A DNA stretch of 33,614 bases, from positions 1 through 33,614 of the forward strand of contig VFZU01000060.1 of the NCBI GenBank assembly GCA_016870995.1, given 5' to 3'. Below the pieces are notes generated by a model. It saw nothing but the letters and a program-made list of their open reading frames with translations, searched no databases and had not been told where the DNA came from. The translations under genes were made by a program, and so were the position numbers. The stretch's first letter is position 1; each line of letters starts with the position of its first letter. Shown here piece by piece: positions 15,369 through 24,800 of this stretch. This stretch comes from Acidobacteriota bacterium. GTDB taxonomy: Bacteria; Acidobacteriota; Terriglobia; Bryobacterales; Bryobacteraceae.

Positions 15369-16625
15369 ATGTATGATGGCTTGGTGTCTGAACCAAGCAA
15401 TCTGGACGTGTTGCGATACGCTGCGGCGGCGATATTCATGCAGGTGTTATTGGGGATCCTTTACAGCTGGAGTGTATTTCGGGGTCCGCTGGAACAATTG
15501 CACGGATGGAGCCGCGCGCAGAGTGTGATGCCTTATCGGTATTCGTTGCTGGCGTTTGCGGCGGGTATGATCCTGGCTGGATTCTGGCAGGATCGCAAGG
15601 GCCCGAGGGTGGTGGCAACTGTCGGTGGCTTGCTGCTGGCGGCGGGCTGCCTGATCGCTGGACTGATGCACGAAACGGTGGCAGGCCTGGTGATCGGCTA
15701 TGGATTGGTGGCCGGAGTGGGCGTGGGGTTTGCTTATGTGACGCCAATTGCGATGTGCGTGAAGTGGTTTCCTGACCGTCGCGGAATGATTGTGGGGCTG
15801 GCGGTGATGGGGTTTGGGTTGGGGCCCCTCGTGTTCGGGCCGTGGCTGGAATGGATGATCGGCAAGGATGTGCAGGAGATGGGCACGACGATTCCACGGA
15901 CATTCTTCGTCTTGGCGGGGTTGTTTCTGGTGGGTGTTGTGGGAGCGGCGCAATTGTATGCGGTACCGCCGAAGGATTGGAAACCGGTGGGGTGGAATCC
16001 AGTAGCCGGCAAGAAGACAACGGTTGACTTGTCGCCGGCTCAAGTAGTTACAAACTGGCGTTTCTATGTGTTGTGGGCGCTCTATTTTGTGGGGACTTCC
16101 GTTGGGTTAACGGCAATTGGTGAGGCTTCTCCTTTGTTGCGCGAGGCTGCCAAGACAGGTGGCTTTACCAGCGCAGGGGCGGGGCTGGGTGTGATGAGTG
16201 TCTTCAATGGAGCGGGCCGGTTGGCGTGGGGCAGTGTGTCGGACCGGTGGGGGCGATTCCCTGCCCTGATGGGCATGTGCGGGGTGAGTGTGCTGACTTG
16301 CGCATTTGTCTTGCGAACGGTGGATGGTTTTGGCGGATTGTTGTTGGGTTTGTGCCTGGTGGCGTTTTCGTACGGAGGTTTTTTGGCTTTGATGCCCGCA
16401 ATGACGGCAGATTTGTTTGGGCCCAAAAATGTTGGCGCAAATTATGGACTTCTCTTCAGCGCGTGGGGTGTTTGCGGGTTTGTGGTGCCAGGGTACTTTG
16501 CGGGCATCCTCGATGCGGCGCGGAAGCAGAACGCTTTAGGTGCTGGGTATAGCGAGGTATTCGGTATGCTGGCGGTATTGGCCCTGGTGGGCGGAGGGCT
16601 GACGATACTGCTGCGGGAGCGATAG
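15369..16625 (+). CDS. MFS transporter, oxalate/formate-antiporter (OFA) type
   Basis: The 418-residue membrane protein has 12 predicted spans and OFA features: QVLLGILYSWSVFRGPLE in the first span, GYGLVAGVGVGFAYVTPIAMCVKWFPDRRGMIVGLAVMGFGLG around spans 4-5, and a RLAWGSVSDRWGR loop with DLFGPKNVGANYGLLFSAWG in the second half. Characterised relatives exchange small carboxylates such as oxalate and formate. The substrate here is open. AGAAGG lies about 7 bases before ATG 15369, preferred over the GTG at 15363. The TPR gene follows within 4 bases. Confidence 0.9.
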   Translation: MYDGLVSEPSNLDVLRYAAAAIFMQVLLGILYSWSVFRGPLEQLHGWSRAQSVMPYRYSLLAFAAGMILAGFWQDRKGPRVVATVGGLLLAAGCLIAGLMHETVAGLVIGYGLVAGVGVGFAYVTPIAMCVKWFPDRRGMIVGLAVMGFGLGPLVFGPWLEWMIGKDVQEMGTTIPRTFFVLAGLFLVGVVGAAQLYAVPPKDWKPVGWNPVAGKKTTVDLSPAQVVTNWRFYVLWALYFVGTSVGLTAIGEASPLLREAAKTGGFTSAGAGLGVMSVFNGAGRLAWGSVSDRWGRFPALMGMCGVSVLTCAFVLRTVDGFGGLLLGLCLVAFSYGGFLALMPAMTADLFGPKNVGANYGLLFSAWGVCGFVVPGYFAGILDAARKQNALGAGYSEVFGMLAVLALVGGGLTILLRER

Positions 16626-16628
16626 TGA

Positions 16629-17738
16629 ATGGTTTTGAAGGTGCTCATCCTGATCGTGCTGGCGCAGGCAAACTGGCGCACCGAAGTGGAGCGCTTGAAG
16701 CTGGCCGGGGATGCGACAGGGGCATTGCGCGTGGTGGAACTGCAGAGACCTCGCAGTTCGGCACTGGAAGATGAGGCTGGTTTTCTCCTGGCGGCGATGG
16801 GGCGGCGAGGGGAGGCGATTGGGCGGTTTCAAGAAGCATTGCGATTGTCGGCTGCGAATGCGTCCGCGCACTATCACCTCGGCGTAGCGCTGTGGCTCGA
16901 AGGGGATCGTGTACGGGCGGTGGAATCGCTGGCGGCGGCGGTGAAACGGGCTCCTGCCAATTTCGACTACTGGCAGCGTTATGCCATGGCCGAGCAGGAG
17001 ATGGGAGATCGAGCCAAGGCGCTCACCGCTTACCAACGCGTGGTTACCCTGCGGCCCAATTGTCTCGAATGCCGGAACTCATTGAGCTTCCTGCTAACCG
17101 ATCAGGGCATGGCGCTGAAGGGAGCCGCCGAGGCGCAGTTCGTGTTGCAGAAGTCGCCTGAGAATCTGGCCGCACTAAGTAACCTGGGCTTCTCTTACCT
17201 GCAGCAGAATGAACTCGCGAAAGCCATTGCCGTATATGAGCGAGGACTCGCCGTTGCGCCGCAATCGGCCGTCATGCACTACAACCTGGGGCTTTCTCAT
17301 AAGCAGAAAGATGACCTGGAGACGGCTAAGAAGCACCTGCTGCGAGCGCTGGAGCTCGACCCGCAACTGATTGAAGCTCATTACACTCTCGGCATCGTTT
17401 ACTGGCAAGATGGCGTTTTCGACGAAGCCGATCAGCACTTCGCCGCGGCCGTAAAGCTCTCGCCCGAATACGCCGAGGCGTGGGGCATGTACGGTACGGT
17501 GTTGCGTCAAAAGGGCTCGCTGGCCGAAGCGAAGGTGGCGCTCGAAACGGCCATTCGTCTCAAGCCGGAAGACCCCGGACCTTACTCACAGATGGGGCAA
17601 GTTTTGCGCCTCGAAGGGGATAGTCTCGGCAGCAGTAAGTACTTAGCCGAAGCGGCCACGCGAAAGGCCGCCAAGGAGAAAATGCAAACAGAGATGTTCG
17701 ATCGCGCCAGGGCGCAAAGGCCGAAAGTGATTCGATGA
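16629..17738 (+). CDS. exported TPR-repeat protein (first TPR/CRTAC1 pair)
   Basis: The 369-residue protein has a hydrophobic N-terminus (VLKVLILIVLAQA, likely a signal peptide) followed by about eight to nine tetratricopeptide repeats (for example ASAHYHLGVALWLEGDRVRAVESLAAAVKRAP and PENLAALSNLGFSYLQQNELAKAIAVYERGL). TPR arrays bind peptides or partner proteins. The last repeat ends in a basic, Lys/Arg-rich tail. Its stop overlaps the start of the CRTAC1 gene by 4 bases, so the two are made together and may interact. A second TPR/CRTAC1 pair with the opposite gene order lies just beyond. Confidence 0.85.
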   Translation: MVLKVLILIVLAQANWRTEVERLKLAGDATGALRVVELQRPRSSALEDEAGFLLAAMGRRGEAIGRFQEALRLSAANASAHYHLGVALWLEGDRVRAVESLAAAVKRAPANFDYWQRYAMAEQEMGDRAKALTAYQRVVTLRPNCLECRNSLSFLLTDQGMALKGAAEAQFVLQKSPENLAALSNLGFSYLQQNELAKAIAVYERGLAVAPQSAVMHYNLGLSHKQKDDLETAKKHLLRALELDPQLIEAHYTLGIVYWQDGVFDEADQHFAAAVKLSPEYAEAWGMYGTVLRQKGSLAEAKVALETAIRLKPEDPGPYSQMGQVLRLEGDSLGSSKYLAEAATRKAAKEKMQTEMFDRARAQRPKVIR

Positions 17739-19429
17739 AGAATCGGCGTGGGTTTCTGAAGTCGCTCTGCCGGACGGCGGCGGTCTACTCCTTCGATCAG
17801 TTGATGCAAGGGCAGCAGTTGCCTGTGAGCTTCGTGAACATAGCCCGGGAGGCGGGGCTGCGCGAGAAGACAGTGTTCGGCGACGAGAAAAAGAACCGTT
17901 ATCTGGTGGAGACCACCGGCTGTGGCGTAGCTTTCTACGACTACGATCACGATGGCTGGCTTGACCTGTTCTTTGTGAACGGGTCGCGATTTCAGGCCAA
18001 CTTCACCGGCGGACTGCCCTCCAACCGACTTTATAAAAATAACCGCGACGGCACCTTCACGGATGTTACTCGCAAGGCCGGCCTCTTGCATCACGGTTGG
18101 GGACAAGGCGTCTGCGTCGGCGATTATGACAACGATGGCCTGGATGATCTTTTTGTCAGCTACTGGGGCGAGAACAAGCTCTATAAGAACCGGGGCGATG
18201 GCACCTTTGAAGATGTCTCGCGTAAGGCCGGCATCACCACGGCGGGCGGCCGCATACCTCGTTGGAATACGGGCTGTGCCTTCGTCGACTACAACCGCGA
18301 CGGTCTGCTCGATCTCTTCGTGGCGAATTATATCGACTTCGACCTCAAGACCGTACCGGTGCCGGAGAACGGCACTTGCAAGTACAAAGGACTGCAGGTG
18401 GCTTGCGGGCCGCCGGGCTTACCGGGAGCCAAGAACATTCTCTTTCGCAACAATGGTGACGGGACCTTCAGTGATGTATCGAAAGCAGCGGGCATTCTGA
18501 ATACGCCTGGCACCTACGGACTGGGCGTCTTGGTGGCCGACTTCGACAATGATGGCTGGCCCGATATCTATGTCGCCAACGATTCCACTTCGTCGGCGCT
18601 CTACAAGAACAACCATGATGGAACTTTCAGCGAGATCGGGATTCAGGCCGGCGTGGCGTACTCGGCCGATGGCAAATCTCAGGCCGGCATGGGTGTGGAC
18701 GCCGCCGACTTCGATGGCGACGGTTGGCTCGATATCGTGAAGACCAATTTTGCCGGCGACACTTCGAGCCTCTATCGCAACCTGGGGGAAAACCATTTTG
18801 AGGATCAAACGTTTCAAGCCGGCCTAGGACGCAATACGCGCTTTCTTGGCTGGGGCGCGGCGTTCTTAGACTTCGACAACGATGGTTGGCCGGACATCCT
18901 GCTGGCCAATGGCCACGTGTATCCCGAAGTGGGCAATACCGATACCGAGGCCGGCTATAAACAGCGCAAGGTGCTGTACCGCAATCTAGGCAAGTCACGC
19001 TTTGCCGATGTCTCCCCGCAGACGGGGCCTGGGATCCTGGAGCAGGTGTCCGCGCGCGGACTGGCGGTGGGAGACTTCGACAATGATGGCGATCTCGATG
19101 TCGCCGTGAACTGCGTCAATGACGTGCCGCAACTGCTGCGCTGCGACAACACCACCGGCCGGCGCTGGCTGCAGGTGAAGCTGATCGGAACGGTCTCGAA
19201 TCGATCGGCGATTGGCGCCCGTGTGATTTGCCGCCATGGTGGACGCAACCAGATGGCCGAGGTGCGCTCGGGCGGGAGTTATCTTTCGCAGTCGGACTTG
19301 CGCTTGCACTTTGGCCTGGATCAAGCCGAAACGGCTGACCTGCAGATCCGATGGCCGAACGGCAAAGAACAGCAATTGAACGGAGTGAAGGCCAACCAGA
19401 TCTTGCGCATTGTGGAGCCCAAAGATTAG
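17735..19429 (+). CDS. CRTAC1-type FG-GAP/VCBS repeat protein with ASPIC/UnbV domain, Tat signal
   Basis: The 564-residue exported protein starts with a twin-arginine motif (NRRGFLKSL). Seven blades follow with DxDxDG calcium-loop motifs (DYDHDGWLD, DYDNDGLDD, DYNRDGLLD, DFDNDGWPD twice, DFDGDGWLD, DFDNDGDLD), as in integrin-alpha-like propellers. The C-terminal ASPIC/UnbV domain covers about residues 480-560 (GARVICRHGG, EVRSGGSYLSQSDLRLHFGL, RWPNGKEQQL). This family is abundant in Acidobacteria and Planctomycetes next to TonB receptors, and its role is not settled. The Tat signal suggests it folds before export. Confidence 0.88.
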   Translation: MKNRRGFLKSLCRTAAVYSFDQLMQGQQLPVSFVNIAREAGLREKTVFGDEKKNRYLVETTGCGVAFYDYDHDGWLDLFFVNGSRFQANFTGGLPSNRLYKNNRDGTFTDVTRKAGLLHHGWGQGVCVGDYDNDGLDDLFVSYWGENKLYKNRGDGTFEDVSRKAGITTAGGRIPRWNTGCAFVDYNRDGLLDLFVANYIDFDLKTVPVPENGTCKYKGLQVACGPPGLPGAKNILFRNNGDGTFSDVSKAAGILNTPGTYGLGVLVADFDNDGWPDIYVANDSTSSALYKNNHDGTFSEIGIQAGVAYSADGKSQAGMGVDAADFDGDGWLDIVKTNFAGDTSSLYRNLGENHFEDQTFQAGLGRNTRFLGWGAAFLDFDNDGWPDILLANGHVYPEVGNTDTEAGYKQRKVLYRNLGKSRFADVSPQTGPGILEQVSARGLAVGDFDNDGDLDVAVNCVNDVPQLLRCDNTTGRRWLQVKLIGTVSNRSAIGARVICRHGGRNQMAEVRSGGSYLSQSDLRLHFGLDQAETADLQIRWPNGKEQQLNGVKANQILRIVEPKD

Positions 19430-20268
19430 GGCTGCGTGATGCGGGCTTTGTAGTCGGCCTCGGCGCGGGCGGCTTCCGCGGTGCGGCCCAGAGCTCGATA
19501 GGCCTGGCTTAAGGGCAGCAGAAGCGCGGGGTCGGTTTTCGCGGCGACTTCCAGAGGTGGCACCGCATCGGCGGGGCGGCCCAACTCGATCAGCGCGCGC
19601 CCAAGCGCGGCTTGCGCCGGCAGCAGATTTGCATCCGCGGCCACTGCTTTTTCGAGCCAGGGTAATCCAGCTTCCGCGCCCTCCAGCCTGACGAGCGTAT
19701 CACCGTATTCGAACTGGAACTCGGCGTTGCCTTCGTACTTGTTCGTGAGCGAGGCGAAGAGCGGCTTGGCGAGCTCGTAGCGGCGAGCCATGCGCCAGCA
19801 GTGCGCACTCTGGCGCACCAGCCGAGCCTCCTGGGGTTCGAGCTTGGCCGCTTCCGAGTAGGCCTTGGCCGCTGCCTCCCAGCGCTGGCAGCCTTGATAG
19901 GCGTCGGCCAGTTCCGTCCATCGCGACTGCGGCTTCTGCGGCCACTGCAAAGCAGCTTCGAGCGGCGCAATGGCCTCGCACGGTTGTTGCAGCTTGAGCC
20001 GCGCTACGCCGAGGAAGAGGTGCGCGGGGCCGGGCTGTGGCTTGGCGCGCAGAAACTCCTCCAGGGCGCGTGCCGCGGCAGCGTGGTCGGCGGCGTAGAA
20101 GTGCGCCATGCCAAGGTTCAAGCGCCATATGGGATTGGCGGCGTCCTGGGCCACCAGCGTCTGGTAGGCACGCACGGCAACGGGATACTGCTTTGCGCGC
20201 ATTGCGGCAGCGCCTTCGGCGGAGAGACCGGCGGGGTCCTGCGCCAAGATCAGCAGCGCGACGATCAT
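19426..20268 (-). CDS. exported TPR-repeat protein (second TPR/CRTAC1 pair)
   Basis: The 280-residue protein has a short hydrophobic start (IVALLILAQ) and six or so TPR units (NPIWRLNLGMAHFYAADHAAAARALEEFL, PGPAHLFLGVARLKLQQPCEAIAPLEAAL, LLPAQAALGRALIELGRPADAVPPLEVAA). It is shorter than the TPR protein on the other side. Its ATG overlaps the stop of the CRTAC1 gene upstream of it by 4 bases, so here the order is CRTAC1 then TPR, the reverse of the plus-strand pair. Its stop overlaps that of the plus-strand CRTAC1 gene by 4 bases (19426-19429). Confidence 0.83.
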   Translation of the reverse strand: MIVALLILAQDPAGLSAEGAAAMRAKQYPVAVRAYQTLVAQDAANPIWRLNLGMAHFYAADHAAAARALEEFLRAKPQPGPAHLFLGVARLKLQQPCEAIAPLEAALQWPQKPQSRWTELADAYQGCQRWEAAAKAYSEAAKLEPQEARLVRQSAHCWRMARRYELAKPLFASLTNKYEGNAEFQFEYGDTLVRLEGAEAGLPWLEKAVAADANLLPAQAALGRALIELGRPADAVPPLEVAAKTDPALLLPLSQAYRALGRTAEAARAEADYKARITQP

Positions 20269-21818
20269 GGCGTCACCTTCACGATACGATTGGCCTCTAC
20301 GGCTTTCAAGATCTTAGTGGCGCCACCTGGCCAGATGACTTCGACATCGGCGGCCGTGGCCGCGCCAAGGCCGAAGTGCTGTGAAGCGACCACCGAAGAA
20401 GAATAGCCGCTGGCGGACGAGACGAAGTGCCACTGCGAGGTGCCAACGCGAATGCGCGCGCCGGGCGTACGAACATCGACGGCAAGCCAGCGCTGTGCGC
20501 CAGCGCATGGATGGCGGAGCACCTGTGGAGCGCCTTCGAGCGCCGTAAGCACCACGTCGAGACAGCCATCCTGGTTCAGGTCGGCCGCTGCGGCACCGCG
20601 CCACATTGCTTTCGGAAGAGTCTCCCAACCTGTGCCGTGTTCATATCTGCCTTTTTGCTGGCGAAACCAGGATGGCGGCTCCTTGGCGGCCGCGCCACGT
20701 CCACCGGTAACGGAGAGGGCGTCACTGCGTGCCGCGAGAATATCCGGTTGGCCATCGTTGTCCAGATCAGCAAACAGGATGCCCCAGCCGGCCATGAAGC
20801 GGCTGAGCACATTGAGCCGCGTGGCGGCCGTCACCTCCTCGAAGCTGCTGCCCGTGTTGCGATAGAGCGGAAACGTTTCGTCGCGCAGCGCGGAGTAGAT
20901 CAAGTCAGCGCGGCCATCGCCGTCGAAGTCCTGTGCATCGGTGCCCATGGAAGAAGGCGGATTGCCGTCGAGCGGCGCGGCCACACCCCAGGCGAAAGCC
21001 GCCTCTTCAAAGCGCTTGCCCTGGTCGCGGCTCAAGAAGAGCTGGTTGAAGACACGGTCGTTGGGGATGAAGAGGTCCGCATAGCCGTCGGCATCAAAGT
21101 CAGCAATCGCGACGGACATCCCTTTGCCGGGATGGGCGTTGAAGCCGGCAGCGGCAGAGACATCAGCGAACACGCCGTCGCCGCGATTCTCGTAAAGCGA
21201 GTGCGTCGTAGCCGCGTAGTGTTTGGGATGGCAGAAGTCCGGCCGGCCGTCAACAATGCACTGGCGCTCAGTGGCGGCATTCCAGGCGACGTAGTGGATG
21301 ACGATGAGGTCGAGATCGCGATCATTGTCTTTGTCGAACCAGCCGGCGGCCACGGCCCAGCGCTGGTCACCAGCAAGGCCTGCCGGCCTGGTTACGTCCG
21401 CAAACGTACCGTCGCCGCGATTGTGATAGAGCGTGACGCCGTGCAGGCCGGACACGAGCAGATCCACGTGGCCATCGGCATCGTAGTCGCCTGCGGTGGC
21501 GCCGAAGGCATAATCCGTACCGGTCACGCCGGCTCCAGTAGTGACGTCGGCAAAGCGCATTGCACCCAAATTGCGGAAGAGCCGATTGGCGTGTTCGGGC
21601 CTCGTCTTGCGCCCGGCGGGAAACTCGCCGCCATTGGCGAAGAAGAGATCGAGTCGGCCATCGCCATCGAAGTCGAAGATCGCCAAACCGCCGGGCATGG
21701 TGGCCGGTAGGGGCTTGCGCGCGAGCGTCTCGCCGGTCTTCAGCACCATGGGGAGCGGTTGCGGCGTCCACGAAGGAGTCACCGCCGCCAGCAGCACTAA
21801 GGAGGCGAGCAAGCGCAT
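20265..21818 (-). CDS. CRTAC1-type FG-GAP/VCBS repeat protein, second copy
   Basis: The 517-residue protein has a Sec-type signal (MRLLASLVLLAAVTPSW) and seven calcium-loop blades (DFDGDGRLD, DYDADGHVD, DKDNDRDLD with the Gly lost, DFDADGYAD, DFDGDGRAD, DLDNDGQPD, DLNQDGCLD). It ends in a shorter ASPIC/UnbV-like domain (GARIRVGTSQ, VASQHFGLGAATAADVEVIWPGG). It differs from the other copy in export route (Sec versus Tat) and is much diverged from it. ATG 21818 is chosen; the longer open frame begins with TTG at 21839 without family support. It is separated from the TonB gene by 80 bases that include a hairpin terminator. Confidence 0.85.
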   Translation of the reverse strand: MRLLASLVLLAAVTPSWTPQPLPMVLKTGETLARKPLPATMPGGLAIFDFDGDGRLDLFFANGGEFPAGRKTRPEHANRLFRNLGAMRFADVTTGAGVTGTDYAFGATAGDYDADGHVDLLVSGLHGVTLYHNRGDGTFADVTRPAGLAGDQRWAVAAGWFDKDNDRDLDLIVIHYVAWNAATERQCIVDGRPDFCHPKHYAATTHSLYENRGDGVFADVSAAAGFNAHPGKGMSVAIADFDADGYADLFIPNDRVFNQLFLSRDQGKRFEEAAFAWGVAAPLDGNPPSSMGTDAQDFDGDGRADLIYSALRDETFPLYRNTGSSFEEVTAATRLNVLSRFMAGWGILFADLDNDGQPDILAARSDALSVTGGRGAAAKEPPSWFRQQKGRYEHGTGWETLPKAMWRGAAAADLNQDGCLDVVLTALEGAPQVLRHPCAGAQRWLAVDVRTPGARIRVGTSQWHFVSSASGYSSSVVASQHFGLGAATAADVEVIWPGGATKILKAVEANRIVKVTP

Positions 21819-21837
21819 CAGAAATTCTATTCTCTCC

Positions 21838-21874
21838 AAAACAAGAACGGCTCGCCCCGGTAAAGGGCGGGCCG
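21838..21874 (-). terminator. intrinsic terminator downstream of the TonB receptor gene
   Basis: On the minus strand the arms CGGCCCGCCC and GGGCGAGCCG pair over 10 positions with one C-A mismatch (plus-strand 21865-21874 with 21848-21857). The loop is 7 bases, and the T-rich tail TTCTTGTTTT follows. It sits between the TonB receptor stop and the CRTAC1 start, so it may reduce rather than abolish read-through. The tail is imperfect. Confidence 0.55.
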
Positions 21875-21898
21875 CTTCGAGTTACTTTACTTTCGTGG

Positions 21899-24800
21899 CT
21901 AGAAGGAGTAGCGCAGACCCAACTGCACTTGGCGCGGAACGTAGCCGGTGAACGCACCGAAGATGCGGCCGGCTACACCAGGACAATCCACGCAGCCGTT
22001 GGGATCGGCGAGATTGGTCTTGTTCAGGAAGTTGAAGACCTCGGCGCGGAACTGGAGGTTGTGTTTTTCGGTGATCGAAAAAGCCTTGAACAACGACATG
22101 TCGAGTTGCTGGAACGAGGGTCCAAAGATCTCGTTACGGCCGACCGTGCCGAAGGTGCCGCGGGCTGGACGCTGCCAAACGCCGTCGGTCTGGAGGTTCG
22201 CCGTAAGCGGAGCGGAGGTAGTGCGGAACCAGCCAAACTGGCTTGGTTTGTCGAGCCGGTAGTCGCCCACCGAGTTCGGACGGCACCAGCCCGTATCACG
22301 ATCGGCGTTGCAGTCGCGATAGCTGGGCGTGAAGGGCCGACCGGACATCCAGTTGAAAGTGCCGTTCAGCTGCCAGCCGCCCAGGAAGAGTTCGGCGGCT
22401 TTGTGAGCATTGGTCATGTACTTGCGGCCCTTCCCGAAGGGCACTTCATAGACAGAAGCGAGGAACGCGACGATGGGACGATTGTTGTCCGATACGCCGC
22501 GCGCCAGCCTTGCGTCCTGCGGATAGTAGACGCCGGAGTAGTCGATGTTCTTCGAGAACGTATAGTGCGTCATCACCGACAGGCCGGACGCGAAGCGTTT
22601 GTCGAAGCGAAGCTGAATCGAGTGGTAGTTATTGCTGGCGTCGCTACCGTAGTAGCGCAGGTTTTGCGCCCAGCCGAACTTGTTGAAGAAGGGCTTGCGC
22701 TGGTTGGTGGTGAGCGTTCCAAAGCCGTTGATGCTGGCCTGATTCGGATCGTAGTCGCCGCCGTTGCCTGCAAAGACATGTGTGCCCTTGGTGCCGACGT
22801 AGCCGATTTCGGCGGACATGCCCTGTCCGAGTTGATGTTGAATGGTGAAGTTCCAGGCGTCGACGGTGGGGAAGCGAATGGGGTCACTGATCACAAAGGC
22901 CGTCACGCCGTTCGGCAGGCGATTGAAACCGTTCGGGCCCTTGGGCTGAGCGGCGAGGATCGAAGCGGGATCGAGGGCGGGTGGGCCACTGGACAGGTTG
23001 AAGACGGAATCGAAGTTGTTGGCAGGCTGCATGGACTGGATGCCCAGCACCGGCAGGTTCTGCGTCACGTTGTGGCCGAAGATGGAGCCAAAGACGCCAA
23101 GGTTGAAGCCACGGCCGTAGCCGGCGCGGATGACGGTCTTGGAATTCAACTGGTAGGCGATGCCGAGACGAGGCGCGAAGTTGGTCCACGGTGCCGTGAC
23201 GTTCAAGTCACGGCCTACGCCGCCCACGCCCGCCACCTTCACCTCGCCGGTGGCCAGATCCACGAAGCCGCCGTTACGATCCTCGTTGACGTACTGCGGG
23301 CGATAGATCTCCCAGCGCAAACCGTAGTTGATGGTCAGCTTCTTGGTGATGCGCCAGGAGTCCTGGCCGAAGAAGAACCAGCGATTCTGCGTTTCTCGCG
23401 CATTGAGTGAATTCGAGACGTAGCGTTCGAAGCGAGAGACGTCGCCAAGCAGGAAGGTAGCGAGGCCGGAGCCGCCGCTGGGGCCCTGCGTGCGGGCCAC
23501 GTCGAAGTTGAGTTCGCCGGAGCGGTGGCGGTCACTGGGTACGCGGAGGTTGAAGGCGCGGCGGATATCGGCGCCGAACTTGATGGTGTGATTGCCCTGG
23601 ATCTTGGTCCAGTTGTTGACGAACTGCACCTGCTTCTCATCCTGAATCAGCGGGCAGTTGCAGCCATTGACGCCGAGCGCATAGCCGAAGCGGAAGGGGA
23701 TTGCGCCGCCGCTGCCGTAGCCGTTGGCCCAGAAGCCGGGCATGCCGGAGGTGAAGTTGTTGTCCAGATTTAAACCTGGAATGCCCGCGTCTTTCGCCGG
23801 CGCGGTGCCGACGCCGTTGGGAGCGACCACGACGTTGTAACGCACCCAGCCAAAACGGAAGTCGGTGAGTAAGTTGGGGCGCATGGCGTAGTCAAAGCCG
23901 CCAGCGACCGACTGATTACGGGTATCAGACTTTCCCGCGAAGGCCGCAATGTTGCCCGAGGCGTCGAGGCCGCCGCCGCCCGCATCACCGTAGGAGCCGG
24001 GTGCCAGGATGCGGAACTGCTGCAGGGTGTAACGGCCGAAGACATGGAGCTTGTCGGTGGTGAAGTGGTCGACGCGGCCGGTGAAGGACTCGTCGTCATA
24101 CTTGACGCCGCCGGAAGAGGCAAAGTTAGGTTGATCGAGAATGGCCGGCGCGTTCGGCAGAGGGATCTGTCTCAGCAGGGCCTGGGATTGGGGCGAGAGA
24201 CGAGCGGCGGGAATGCGATCGCCCGGAAAGCGAGTGCGGGTAGCCGGCGTCGGGCCGCTGAGCGGATCGTAGATGGGAACGTTGAGACTGCTGAGATCGC
24301 CAGCGCGTTCGGGGGCCGAAGGGACCCGCAGCAGTGCTCCGCCGCCAGTATTGCGGCGGGTGCCCTGAAAGTCACCGAAGTAGAAGAGCTTGTTCTTGAT
24401 GATGGCGCCGCCAACGGCGCCGCCGAACTGATTCCACTGGGTGAGCGGAATCGTTCTGCCGTTGGAGCCGGGAATCACACGCGATTGCGTAAATGGGTTG
24501 CGCGCCTGCATCACGTTATTGCGGAGATACTCGAAGGCGCTGCCGTGAATCTGGTTGGTACCGGATTTGGTTTGCGCGCTAACCACGCCGGCGCTGGCAA
24601 CGCCGAACTCGGCGTCGTAGTTGGCAGTGGTGATCTTGGCTTCGGTGACGGATTCGAGCGTAGGATTAATGACAAGCCAGCCGAGCACGGCATCATGATT
24701 GTCGGTGCCATCGAGCAGGTGGCTGGTGCCGGCGAAGCTCTGTCCGTTGACGAGCATACGGAAGGAGCCTTGGGGATTTTCGGCCGCGGCGGCGGTAGCC

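Noticed and set aside
20427-21710. 427-codon plus-strand open frame antisense to the second CRTAC1 gene
   Set aside because: The repeats seen in it are the mirror of the DxDxDG blades on the minus strand; no independent evidence.
21560-23410. 616-codon plus-strand open frame across the CRTAC1/TonB region
   Set aside because: Antisense to two well supported genes, rich in Arg/Val/Glu as expected for the shadow of GC-rich genes, no start site.
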